From Actinoplanes nipponensis (lineage in GTDB: Bacteria; Actinomycetota; Actinomycetes; Mycobacteriales; Micromonosporaceae): a stretch of DNA of 64,000 bases. This document shows positions 51,402-59,476 of this stretch, piece after piece. The number at the start of each line of letters is the position of its first letter. Position 1 is the first letter of the stretch. Both the position numbers and the translations under genes were made by a program. Where the stretch lies: the NCBI RefSeq assembly GCF_016862275.1, contig NZ_BOMQ01000081.1:48363-112362 (forward strand). Reading direction: 5' to 3'. The notes below the pieces were generated by a model. It was not told where the DNA came from. It did no database searches and was given only the letters and a program-made list of their open reading frames with translations.

Positions 51402-52013
51402 ATGCGACACCACCACATGCGCGAGGGCCACGTCCACCCCGGCAGCCTGCGCGAGGGTCTGATGCGCGGCTTCGGCTTCCCGCCCGGCTTCCCCTTCGGC
51501 CCCGGCGGCCCGGGCGGCTTCGGCGGCGGCTTCGGCCCCGGCGGCCCGGGCGGGCACGGCCATCGCCGCGGCGGCCGGGGCAGCCGGCCCAACGTGCGCC
51601 CCGCCCTGCTGGCGCTGCTGCTCGAGCGGCCCATGCACGGCTACGAGATGATCCAGGAGCTGGAGAGCCGCACCGGCGGCATCTGGCGGCCGAGCCCCGG
51701 CTCGGTCTACCCGACCCTCCAGCTGCTCGAGGACGAGGGCCTCATCGAGGCCGAGGCGACCGGCGGCCGCAAGCGCTTCACGCTGACCGACGCGGGCCGC
51801 GAGGAGGCCACCACCGCGGCGGAGAACCCGCCGTGGGCCCAGTTCAGCAACGACACGATGTCCCAGGTCCAGGACTTCCGCGACGCGGCGGTCGGGATCA
51901 TGGACGCGCTGCGCCAGGTGGGCTTCAACGGCACGCCGGAGCAGCGCGACAAGGCCCTGGCCGTGCTGACGGAGACCAAGCGCAAGCTCTACGCCATCCT
52001 CGCCGACGAGTGA
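51402..52013 (+). CDS. PadR family transcriptional regulator with Gly/Pro/His-rich N-terminus
   Basis: This 203-aa protein has a disordered first ~62 residues rich in Gly, Pro, His and Phe. The PadR winged helix follows, with RPALLALLLERPMHGYEMIQELESRTGGIW and GSVYPTLQLLEDEGLIEAE, then a C-terminal helix. The His-rich head may bind metal, but nothing in the sequence proves it. GGAGAAG precedes the ATG. The long open frame upstream is ignored. A 7-bp stem hairpin follows the stop. Confidence 0.9.
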   Translation: MRHHHMREGHVHPGSLREGLMRGFGFPPGFPFGPGGPGGFGGGFGPGGPGGHGHRRGGRGSRPNVRPALLALLLERPMHGYEMIQELESRTGGIWRPSPGSVYPTLQLLEDEGLIEAEATGGRKRFTLTDAGREEATTAAENPPWAQFSNDTMSQVQDFRDAAVGIMDALRQVGFNGTPEQRDKALAVLTETKRKLYAILADE

Positions 52014-52026
52014 GGGTCCAGGGCTT

Positions 52027-52047
52027 CTTCCGGTACGGCGCCGGAAG
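52027..52047 (+). terminator. padR terminator-like hairpin
   Basis: CTTCCGG / CCGGAAG with a 7-nt loop begins 14 nt after the padR stop. Confidence 0.6.
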
Positions 52048-52145
52048 TCCCCAACCGCAACACCGTCATCCACCCGCACACCGCGGGCCGCCCGGGACAC
52101 CGGCTCATCAGCCGCCGCCGGGCTGAGAGCGGCGGCATCGCCGTC

Positions 52146-52174
52146 GCGCTCGCCGGCTCACCGCCGGCGAGCGC
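52146..52174. terminator. Bidirectional hairpin between padR and the methyltransferase
   Basis: A perfect 11-bp stem (GCGCTCGCCGG and complement) with a 7-nt loop lies in the convergent gap. Confidence 0.6.
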
Positions 52175-52185
52175 AGCGGCCAGCC

Positions 52186-52300
52186 GGCTCGGGCGTCCGC
52201 GTCACCGCTCGGCGCCGGTGCACCCGGCTCGGGCGTCCGCGTCACCCCTCGGCGCCGGTCTCCTGGCTCGGGCGTCCGCCTCACCGCTCGGCGCGGTAGA
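52186..52300. repeat. Three tandem ~40-bp repeats spanning the methyltransferase 3' end
   Basis: The units begin GGCTCGGGCGTCCGC at 52186, 52226 and 52265 with periods of 40 and 39 bp. The third unit contains the methyltransferase stop codon, so the first two are copies of its 3' terminus. Confidence 0.85.
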
Positions 52301-52931
52301 AGGCGTAGGCGCCGAAGCGGAACGTGTCCCGGCCGGTCATCGTGGGGTTCGTCAGGCCCGCCTCGGCCAGGGCCGCCAGCACCCGCTCGGGGACGCTGGC
52401 CGCCACGAGCGGGTGGCGAGGCTTCCGGCCGCGACCCGAAGCGTCCTCCGGCGGGGTGCCGTCAACGTCCACAATGTGCAGTTGACCGCCCGGGCGGAGC
52501 ACCCTTCGCACCTCGCGCAGGGCGCGGAGCCGTTCGCCCTCGTCCAGGTGGTGCAGCATGAAGGCCGAGAGCACCCGGTCCACGTCGGCGTCGGGCAGCG
52601 GCAGCTCGCCGGCGAACGCCTGCTCGTAGCGGATCGGCAGGCCGCGCCGCGCCGCCTTGCGCCGCGCCCGGCGCAACGCGGCCGGATCCGGGTCGATGCC
52701 CACCGCGTCGACGTCCGGCCCGCGCCGCCCGAGCGACGTCAGCAGATTTCCGGTGCCGCAGCCGATCTCCAGGACCCGCTGGCCGGCCCGGAGGTCCGCG
52801 CGGTCGAGCAGCTGCTTGTGGATGCGCCCGACCCCGGCCAGCCGGGTGAACGGGTCGTAGAGCGGCAGCAGCCAGTGCTTGCCCATGGCCGGCAGGTAGT
52901 GCCGCTGGCCCCGGGCGGGCGTCTCCGTCAT
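52281..52931 (-). CDS. Class I SAM-dependent methyltransferase
   Basis: This 216-aa UbiE/Methyltransf_11-type enzyme has motif I VLEIGCGTGN (53-62), the acidic strand AVGIDPDP, FMLHHLDEGERLRAL and LRPGGQLHIVD. The substrate is unknown. The ATG at 52931 has GAGGAG upstream. It diverges from an araC-type gene across 49 bp, suggesting the regulator controls it. Its last codons lie inside a tandem repeat, so the C-terminus may have been altered by duplication. Confidence 0.9.
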   Translation of the reverse strand: MTETPARGQRHYLPAMGKHWLLPLYDPFTRLAGVGRIHKQLLDRADLRAGQRVLEIGCGTGNLLTSLGRRGPDVDAVGIDPDPAALRRARRKAARRGLPIRYEQAFAGELPLPDADVDRVLSAFMLHHLDEGERLRALREVRRVLRPGGQLHIVDVDGTPPEDASGRGRKPRHPLVAASVPERVLAALAEAGLTNPTMTGRDTFRFGAYAFYRAER

Positions 52932-52980
52932 GGCCTGCTCCTCCTCGAATCCGACGAATTTCGGTCGTACTCTGAGCCTC

Positions 52981-54018
52981 ATGCCAGGCGTGCGAGGGAA
53001 CAACGGTGGATCCGTGGTTGCGATGCGACAATCTGTGGCCGTCGCCCCGGGGCTCGCCGGGCCGGTGGGCACGACCGGGCACGGGGTGCCGGTCATGTCC
53101 TTCGGGCACTCACCGGGCACGGCGCCGGTGGCGGTCGCGCGGTTCCCGCAGGACGCCCCGGCCGGGAACCCGCCGGCCATCGGCACGCACACCCACGATT
53201 TCCTGGTGCTCTTCTACGCCCACCGGGCCCACGGGACGGTGGTGCTGGACGATCGGCAGTGGACGGTCACCGACGGCGACCTGTTCGTCATCGCCCCCGG
53301 ACAGGTCGTGTCCTTCACCGGACCGCCGGCGGAGATGGCCGTCGACGGGTGGCTGGCGTGGTTCCCCGCCGACGTGCTGCGGCCCGGCACGTCCGGGGCC
53401 TATGCGTCGTGGCGGGCCCACCCGCTGCTGTTCCCGTTCGCCCGCGGGATCGACCGGGCCCAGCGGCTGCGCATCCCCGCGGCCGACCGGGCCGGCTGGG
53501 TGGAACGCTTCGCCGCGCTGGAGGCCGAGCTGCGGGCCGGGCGCGACGGCTACCAGGAGGCCGCCCTCGCCCACCTGACCCTGCTGCTGGTGGCCGCGGC
53601 CCGGCTGTCGACCGACGTCGCCGACCAGCTCCGCGCCTCCGACGAGCCCCTGCTGGGTGCCGTCTTCGAGGTGGTCGAGCGGCGCTACCACGAGCCGATC
53701 TCGCTGGCCGACGTCGCCGCCGAGCTCGCCCTCACCGCCGGCCACCTCACCACGGTGGTACGCCGCAAGACCGGCCGCACGGTGCAGCAGTGGATCACCC
53801 AGCGACGGATGCAGCAGGCCCGGCTGCTGTTGACCGGCACGGACCTCACGGTGGCGGCGATCAGCCACCGGGTCGGCTATCCGGACGTCAGCTACTTCAT
53901 CAAACGGTTCCGCGCCGAGCACCGGGCGACCCCGGCCCAGTGGCGCGACGCCGCCCGCCCCGGCGCCCGCCGAGCGGCACCAGAACGCACCGGGCGCCAG
54001 GGGCGGACGGGAACCTGA
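52981..54018 (+). CDS. AraC family transcriptional regulator
   Basis: This 345-aa regulator has an N-terminal cupin (HTHDFLVLFYAHRAHG, DGDLFVIAPGQVV) and two C-terminal helix-turn-helix motifs (ISLADVAAELALTAGHLTTVVRRKTG and TVAAISHRVGYPDVSYFIKRFRAEH). The ligand is unknown. ATG starts at 52981 and 53023 are both possible, and neither has a strong ribosome-binding site. The last ~12 residues are encoded by a 53-bp tandem repeat and differ from the family's usual end. Confidence 0.88.
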   Translation: MPGVRGNNGGSVVAMRQSVAVAPGLAGPVGTTGHGVPVMSFGHSPGTAPVAVARFPQDAPAGNPPAIGTHTHDFLVLFYAHRAHGTVVLDDRQWTVTDGDLFVIAPGQVVSFTGPPAEMAVDGWLAWFPADVLRPGTSGAYASWRAHPLLFPFARGIDRAQRLRIPAADRAGWVERFAALEAELRAGRDGYQEAALAHLTLLLVAAARLSTDVADQLRASDEPLLGAVFEVVERRYHEPISLADVAAELALTAGHLTTVVRRKTGRTVQQWITQRRMQQARLLLTGTDLTVAAISHRVGYPDVSYFIKRFRAEHRATPAQWRDAARPGARRAAPERTGRQGRTGT

Positions 54019-54084
54019 CCGGCCCGGCGGGACCAGAACGCGCCGGGCGCCAGGGGCGAACGGGAACCTGACCGGCCCGGCGGG
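53979..54084. repeat. Two tandem 53-bp repeats at the araC 3' end
   Basis: Units start with ACCAGAACGC at 53979 and 54032 and differ at a few positions. The araC stop lies in the first unit, so the second is a non-coding copy. Confidence 0.85.
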
Positions 54085-54194
54085 AGCAGGGAGCGGACAG
54101 GGACGGCGCCGACCGTCCCGGCCGTGCGGGCACCGAAGGCACCGGGTGGCCCAAAGGTGACGGGGTCAGCGGCGCTGACCCCGTACCGGAAGTG

Positions 54195-55367
54195 TCAGTG
54201 GACCGTGACCGTCGGGCCCGGGAGCAGCTCGCGGAGCTCGTCCGGCAGTTCCGCCCCCATCTGGTCGGCCAGCCGCAGCGCCTCCTCGACCAGCGTCTCC
54301 ACGATGATCGACTCCGGGACCGTCTTGACGACCTGGCCCTTGACGAAGATCTGGCCCTTGCCGTTGCCCGACGCGACGCCCAGGTCGGCCTCGCGGGCCT
54401 CACCCGGCCCGTTGACGACGCAGCCCATGACCGCCACCCGCAGCGGCACCGGGAAGCCCTCGAGCGCCGCCGTCACCTGCTCGGCCAGCGTGTAGACGTC
54501 CACCTGGGCGCGGCCGCAGGACGGGCAGGACACGATCTCCAGCCCGCGCTCGCGCAGGCCCAGCGCCTCCAGGATGCCCTGGCCGACCTTGATCTCCTCG
54601 ACCGGCGGGGCGGACAGCGAGACCCGGATGGTGTCGCCGATGCCCTCGGCCAGCAGCGCGCCGAACGCGACCGCGCTCTTGATGGTGCCCTGGAACGCCG
54701 GCCCAGCCTCGGTCACGCCCAGGTGCAGCGGGTAGTCGCACTGCTCGGCGAGCTGGCGGTACGCGCGGATCATCACGACCGGGTCGTTGTGCTTGACCGA
54801 GATCTTGATGTCGCGGAAGCCGTGCTCCTCGAACAGCGAGCACTCCCACAGGGCCGACTCCACCAGCGCCTCGGCGGTGGCCTTGCCGTACTTCTGCATG
54901 ATCCGCTTGTCCAGCGAGCCCGCGTTGACGCCGATCCGGATCGGGACGTTCGCGTCGCCGGCGGCCTTCGCGATCTCCTTGACCTTGTCGTCGAACTGGC
55001 GGATGTTGCCCGGGTTGACCCGGACCGCCGCGCAGCCGGCGTCGATCGCCGCGAAGACGTACTTGGGCTGGAAGTGGATGTCGGCGATGACCGGGATCTG
55101 GGACTTCTTCGCGATGGCCGGCAGCGCCTCGACGTCGTCCTGCGACGGCACGGCGACCCGGACGATCTGGCAGCCCGAGGCGGTGAGCTCGGCGATCTGC
55201 TGCAGGGTCGCGTTGACGTCGGCGGTCAGCGTGGTGGTCATCGACTGCACGCTCACCGGCGCGCCCCCGCCGACCGGCACGTTGCCGACCATGATCTGGC
55301 GGCTGTGCCGGCGGGGGGCCAGCGGCGGCGGCGGTACGGCCGGCATACCGAGACTGACAGCGGTCAT
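54195..55367 (-). CDS. ispG: 4-hydroxy-3-methylbut-2-enyl-diphosphate synthase (flavodoxin)
   Basis: IspG (GcpE) reduces MEcPP to HMBPP in the MEP isoprenoid pathway, using a 4Fe-4S cluster. The 390 aa carry the cluster ligands Cys281, Cys284 and Cys316 with Glu323 (CPSCGR; GCVVNGPGE), and an N-terminal TIM barrel (IPVIADIHF, VKHNDP). It follows rip by 10 bp on the same strand. With dxr two genes upstream, two MEP-pathway enzymes flank the protease, as in mycobacteria. Confidence 0.98.
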   Translation of the reverse strand: MTAVSLGMPAVPPPPLAPRRHSRQIMVGNVPVGGGAPVSVQSMTTTLTADVNATLQQIAELTASGCQIVRVAVPSQDDVEALPAIAKKSQIPVIADIHFQPKYVFAAIDAGCAAVRVNPGNIRQFDDKVKEIAKAAGDANVPIRIGVNAGSLDKRIMQKYGKATAEALVESALWECSLFEEHGFRDIKISVKHNDPVVMIRAYRQLAEQCDYPLHLGVTEAGPAFQGTIKSAVAFGALLAEGIGDTIRVSLSAPPVEEIKVGQGILEALGLRERGLEIVSCPSCGRAQVDVYTLAEQVTAALEGFPVPLRVAVMGCVVNGPGEAREADLGVASGNGKGQIFVKGQVVKTVPESIIVETLVEEALRLADQMGAELPDELRELLPGPTVTVH

Positions 55368-55377
55368 GTGCGCACTC

Positions 55378-56634
55378 TCACTTTGAGAAGATGGTAATCG
55401 GGTTGATCACGTCGGCCGTGGCGGTGAGCAGGGTGAACGCCCCACCGATCAGGATGACGGCGTAGGTCAGCGGCATGAGCTTGAAGTAGTCGACGCGGCC
55501 GGGATCGGGCTTGTGCAGCTTGCCGTAGATCCACGAGCGGACCCGCTCGTACCAGGCGATGGCGATGTGCCCACCGTCCAGCGGCAGCAGCGGCAGCAGG
55601 TTGAAGATGCCGATGAAGACGTTCAGCGAGATGAAGATCAGCAGGAAGATCTCGGGCACGCCGCGCTCGATCGCCTCGCCGCCCAGCCGGCTGGCGCCGA
55701 TGACGCTGATCGGGGTGTTCGGGTCGCGCTCGTCGCCGGTGATCGAGTTCCACAGCGCCGGGATCTTCTCGGGGATCCGCTTCATCGCCACGAACGAGCC
55801 CTCGACCAGGCTCCAGTCGTAGCGCAGGCTGGCCCCGACGGCGTCGATCGGGCCGTAGGTGAGCGTGCCGGGAATGTCGATGCTCTGCCCGATGCCGACC
55901 ACCGAGACCTCGGTGACCGGGCCCTCCGGGTCGGCCAGCGGCGGGCGCTTCGCGGCGATCATCGTCACCGTGGTGCTGCCGGGCCGGCCGTCGCGGGTGT
56001 ACTCGAAGACCGTCGGGCCCGGCCTGGTGGCCCGGATCACGTCGGTGAGCTGGCCGTAGCTGGTGATCGGGGTGTTGCCGACCTTGGTGATGACGTCGCC
56101 CGTGCGCAGCCCGGCGGCGGCCGACGGGGCCGCCACGTCGGTGCCGGCGCCGGCCTTGCACTCCTGCTCGGAGAGCACGACCTGCACGCAGTCGGCCACG
56201 GTGATCCGGGCCGGCAGCGCGACCTGCTGCTGGACCGTCTGCGGCACGTCGGGGTTGGGCAGGCCGACGAAGACCGCGGCGCACCAGGCGGCCACGATGG
56301 CCAGGGCGAAGTGGGTGAGCGAGCCGGCCGACATGACGACCGTGCGCTTCCACACCGGGAAGCGCCACATGGCCCGCGGCTGGTCGGCCTCCGAGACGTC
56401 GTCGTCCTGCGGCGTCATGCCGACGATCTTGCAGAAGCCGCCGAGCGGGATGGCCTTGAGGCCGTACTCGGTCTCACCGCGGCGGAACGAGAAGATGGTC
56501 GGGCCGAACCCGACGAAGTACTGGGTGACCTTCATCCCGTACCGCTTGGCCGTGATCATGTGGCCGAGCTCGTGCAGGCTCACCGAGATCAAGATTGCCA
56601 GCGCGAAGGCCGCCGTCCCCAACCAGTACAGCAT
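55378..56634 (-). CDS. rip: Site-2 metalloprotease (RIP1/RseP family)
   Basis: This 418-aa intramembrane protease has HELGH (His21, Glu22, His25) in the first membrane helix, a PDZ-like insertion in the middle (GLRTGDVITKVGNTPI) and the LDG motif (352-354) in the last third. Site-2 proteases cut membrane anti-sigma factors in regulated proteolysis. No anti-sigma substrate is encoded nearby, so its targets lie elsewhere. The ATG overlaps the dxr stop by one base. Confidence 0.95.
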   Translation of the reverse strand: MLYWLGTAAFALAILISVSLHELGHMITAKRYGMKVTQYFVGFGPTIFSFRRGETEYGLKAIPLGGFCKIVGMTPQDDDVSEADQPRAMWRFPVWKRTVVMSAGSLTHFALAIVAAWCAAVFVGLPNPDVPQTVQQQVALPARITVADCVQVVLSEQECKAGAGTDVAAPSAAAGLRTGDVITKVGNTPITSYGQLTDVIRATRPGPTVFEYTRDGRPGSTTVTMIAAKRPPLADPEGPVTEVSVVGIGQSIDIPGTLTYGPIDAVGASLRYDWSLVEGSFVAMKRIPEKIPALWNSITGDERDPNTPISVIGASRLGGEAIERGVPEIFLLIFISLNVFIGIFNLLPLLPLDGGHIAIAWYERVRSWIYGKLHKPDPGRVDYFKLMPLTYAVILIGGAFTLLTATADVINPITIFSK

Positions 56635-57845
56635 CAGGCTCCTTCAGCCGCAGTAGCGATCATCCGCTGCGCCTGGGCCCGCGCCCAGGCCTCCGCGGTC
56701 AGCACGTCTTCGACGGTACCCGGCTCGTCGAAATCCGGCGCCGCCGCGAGCACCGCCTCGAGGGTGTCGACGATGCCCAGAAAAGGTAGCCGACCGGACA
56801 CGAACGCGGCCACACACTCCTCGTTGGCGGCGTTGTAGATCGCCGGGCGGCAGCGCCCCGCCGTGCCGGCGGCCTTGGCCAGCCGGACGGCCGGGAACGC
56901 CTCGTGGTCCAGCGGGCGCAGCTCCCAGTTGTGCGCGAGCGTCCAGTCGACCGCCGCCGCGGCGCCCGGCACCCGCTCCGGCCAGGCCAGCGCCAGCGCG
57001 ATCGGCAGCCGCATGTCCGGCGGGCTGGCCTGGGCCAGCGTGGAGCCGTCGCCGAACTCGACCAGGGAGTGCAGCACCGACTGCGGGTGCACCATCACCT
57101 CGATGGCGTCGTACGGCACGTCGAACAGCTCGTGCGCCTCGATCACCTCGAGACCCTTGTTGACCATGGTCGCGGAGTTGATCGTCACCACCGGGCCCAT
57201 GTCCCACGTCGGGTGCTTGAGCGCCTCCTCGGGTGTGACGTTCGTCAGCTCGGCGCGGCGCCTGTCCCGGAACGCTCCCCCGCTGGCGGTGAGGACCAGC
57301 CGCCGTACCTCCCCGGCCGAGCCGCCGCGCAGGCACTGGGCCAGCGCCGAGTGCTCCGAGTCGACCGGCACGATCTGCCCCGGCCGCGTCACCGCGGCCC
57401 GGACCAGCGGGCCGCCGGCGACGAGCGACTCCTTGTTGGCGAGCGCGAGGGTACGGCCGCAGCGCAGCGCCGCCAGCGTGGGCGGCAGCCCGAGACTGCC
57501 CACCACCCCGTTGAGCACGACGTCGCAGGGCCACGCGGCGAGCTCGGTCATCGCCTGCGGGCCGGCCACGATCTTCGGCAGCTTGAAGTCGCCGGTGGCC
57601 CAGCCGCGCTTCTGCGCCTCGGCGTAGAACGCGAGCTGCAGGTCCTGCACGACGCTGGAACGGGCCACCCCGACCACGTCGACGGCGAGCTCCAGCGCCT
57701 GCGCGGCGAGCAGCTCGACGTTGCCGCCGCCGGCGCCGAGCGCGACCACTCGGAACCTCTCCGGGTTGCGCCGGACGATGTCGATGGCCTGGGTGCCGAT
57801 GGACCCGGTGGAGCCGAGCAGTACCAACTCACGCATGCCGTCCAT
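56634..57845 (-). CDS. dxr: 1-deoxy-D-xylulose-5-phosphate reductoisomerase
   Basis: Dxr converts DXP to MEP with NADPH, the committed MEP-pathway step. The protein has about 403 aa with LLGSTGSIGTQ at the start, NKESLVAGG, VDSEHSA, TASGGAFRD, KHPTWDMG (the flexible loop Trp/Met) and NAANEECV near the end. The ATG at 57845, after AGGGGAAG, is preferred. A GTG at 57863 that overlaps the YcxB-like gene stop as GTGA, and an ATG at 57836, are alternatives. Confidence 0.96.
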   Translation of the reverse strand: MDGMRELVLLGSTGSIGTQAIDIVRRNPERFRVVALGAGGGNVELLAAQALELAVDVVGVARSSVVQDLQLAFYAEAQKRGWATGDFKLPKIVAGPQAMTELAAWPCDVVLNGVVGSLGLPPTLAALRCGRTLALANKESLVAGGPLVRAAVTRPGQIVPVDSEHSALAQCLRGGSAGEVRRLVLTASGGAFRDRRRAELTNVTPEEALKHPTWDMGPVVTINSATMVNKGLEVIEAHELFDVPYDAIEVMVHPQSVLHSLVEFGDGSTLAQASPPDMRLPIALALAWPERVPGAAAAVDWTLAHNWELRPLDHEAFPAVRLAKAAGTAGRCRPAIYNAANEECVAAFVSGRLPFLGIVDTLEAVLAAAPDFDEPGTVEDVLTAEAWARAQAQRMIATAAEGA

Positions 57846-57859
57846 CTTCCCCTGCCGGG

Positions 57860-58438
57860 TCACGGCGTCGGCGGGCGTACCCCGGGCGGTCCGGGCCGGT
57901 CCGCCGCGGGCCCGGACGCCGGGACCGGCGGCGGTACCGGCGGCGGGGCGGCCGCCGGCCGGCCGACGTTGCCGCTCAGCAGGGCCCGCAGCTCGGCGAG
58001 CTGCTCCCCGGTCAGGCCGCCGACCGGCACCGGGACGAAGCCGCCGCCGGCCAGCGCGAGGATGACCTGACCCGGCAGTTCCTCGGTGCTCCGGATCGCC
58101 GCCCAGCTCATCTCGGTGCGCACCAGCTCGGTGCCGACGCCCACACCGGCCGGCCCGAACCGGTAGGTCGTCGGCCGGGACACCCGCTTGACGCTCATCC
58201 GGGTCGCCTGCCGCGCGGCGAGCTCGACGAGAACCACCCCGAAGAACAGGGCGATGGCCAGCGTCAGGCCCAGCACCAGGTAGCTCCTGCTGCCGTCCAG
58301 GACCAGCCAGCAGAGCGAGCCGACCGCGCCCAGCAGCAGGCCCGCGACGCGCAGCACCATGAATCGCTGCCGGCTGACGTGGCGTACGGCGGCGCCCAGC
58401 AGACGCTCGTCCGGCTCGGCCGCGAAGGACAGTGGCAT
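57860..58438 (-). CDS. YcxB-like membrane protein
   Basis: This 192-aa protein has two membrane helices (VLRVAGLLLGAVGSLCWLVL and YLVLGLTLAIALFFGVVLVE) followed by a YcxB/PH-like beta domain with MSWAAIRSTEELPGQVILAL. A disordered proline-rich tail (PPPVPPPVP) ends it. The function is unknown. The ATG at 58438 has GGGAG 5 nt upstream. Its stop overlaps a possible dxr GTG start, so it probably heads the dxr operon. Confidence 0.75.
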   Translation of the reverse strand: MPLSFAAEPDERLLGAAVRHVSRQRFMVLRVAGLLLGAVGSLCWLVLDGSRSYLVLGLTLAIALFFGVVLVELAARQATRMSVKRVSRPTTYRFGPAGVGVGTELVRTEMSWAAIRSTEELPGQVILALAGGGFVPVPVGGLTGEQLAELRALLSGNVGRPAAAPPPVPPPVPASGPAADRPGPPGVRPPTP

Positions 58439-58492
58439 ATCAGCTCCCATGATCGTGCGGATCCTAGCGCCACCGTGGGTATGGAGGGGGGC

Positions 58493-59476
58493 ATGAGATC
58501 CCGGGTGGCGGACCTGCGCCGAAGACTGTCGGCGCCGTTCCGGCCCCTCCGCGGACGGGACCTGGCCCTGCACGCCGCCGCCGTGACCTTCTACGCCGGG
58601 ATCGCCGTGGTGCCGGTGGCCCTGTTGGCGATCTGGATCACCGGCCTGGTCGCCGGGGCCGACCGGGTGCGCCGGCTGACCGGGCACACCATCCAGGCCC
58701 TGCCGGACGCGATCGGGGCGCCGCGGGCCCTGTCCGCGCTGATCGAGGCCGGCCTGCACCTGACCCCGATGCTCGCGGTGGCCAGCCTGCTCCCCGCCAC
58801 CCTGTACGGCGAGGGCCTGCGCCGCGCGTTTGTGTCCCTGCGCGAGCCGGGCGAGGCGCTGGTCGGCTGGCGCGGCCGGATCCTCTGGCTGCCCCTGCTG
58901 GCCGCCTCCCCCGCGCTGCTGCTGGCGCTGTTCCTGGCCCTGCCCGTGACCAGCGGCCTCTGGGTCCGGGGCGGCTGGTACGCGGTGGCCGGGGTGGTGC
59001 TGTCGTTCTTCGCCGCCTGGCTGGTGCTGACCCCGGTGGTGATCTGGGTCTACCGCGGCGTGGCCCCGGGCCGGCCCGAGTGGCTGGCGACGGTGCTGGT
59101 CGGCTCGTTCACCGCGGCGAACCTGTCCGGGTTCCTGCACGGTTTCGTGCTGTTCTGCGCGCTGCCACTGGACCTCGGGGTGCCGTTCGGCGGCTTCACC
59201 GAGATCGGCGGCACGGTCGCCGTCGGGCTGTGGCTCTATCTCTTCCACGTGATCCTGCTGGCCGGCTTCGCCGCGACACAGAGCGCCAGCGCCTTCCAGC
59301 GGGCTAGACGGGCTCGGGCTGCCGATCCGGCGCCGGCGGCCGCGGATCCGTCTCGTGGATCCCGTAGCGGGAGTAGAAGCGGCCCAGCGGTCCCGGCGCC
59401 CACCAGTTCCACCGGCCCAGCAGCCGCATCGTCCCGGGGACCAGCAGCGCCCGGACCAGCGTCGCGTCCACGATGA
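58493..59476 (+). CDS. YihY/BrkB-family membrane protein
   Basis: This protein of 327 aa has six membrane helices. The first contains HAAAVTFYAGIAVVPVALLAIW, a hallmark of the YihY/BrkB family once annotated as RNase BN. Later helices carry GLWLYLFHVILLAGFAATQ. GGAGGGG precedes the ATG. The last ~55 residues are a low-complexity Arg/Ser/Pro tail that overlaps the convergent MMPL gene by 173 bp. The domain itself ends before this overlap, so the tail looks like read-through of a lost stop. Confidence 0.8.
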   Translation: MRSRVADLRRRLSAPFRPLRGRDLALHAAAVTFYAGIAVVPVALLAIWITGLVAGADRVRRLTGHTIQALPDAIGAPRALSALIEAGLHLTPMLAVASLLPATLYGEGLRRAFVSLREPGEALVGWRGRILWLPLLAASPALLLALFLALPVTSGLWVRGGWYAVAGVVLSFFAAWLVLTPVVIWVYRGVAPGRPEWLATVLVGSFTAANLSGFLHGFVLFCALPLDLGVPFGGFTEIGGTVAVGLWLYLFHVILLAGFAATQSASAFQRARRARAADPAPAAADPSRGSRSGSRSGPAVPAPTSSTGPAAASSRGPAAPGPASRPR

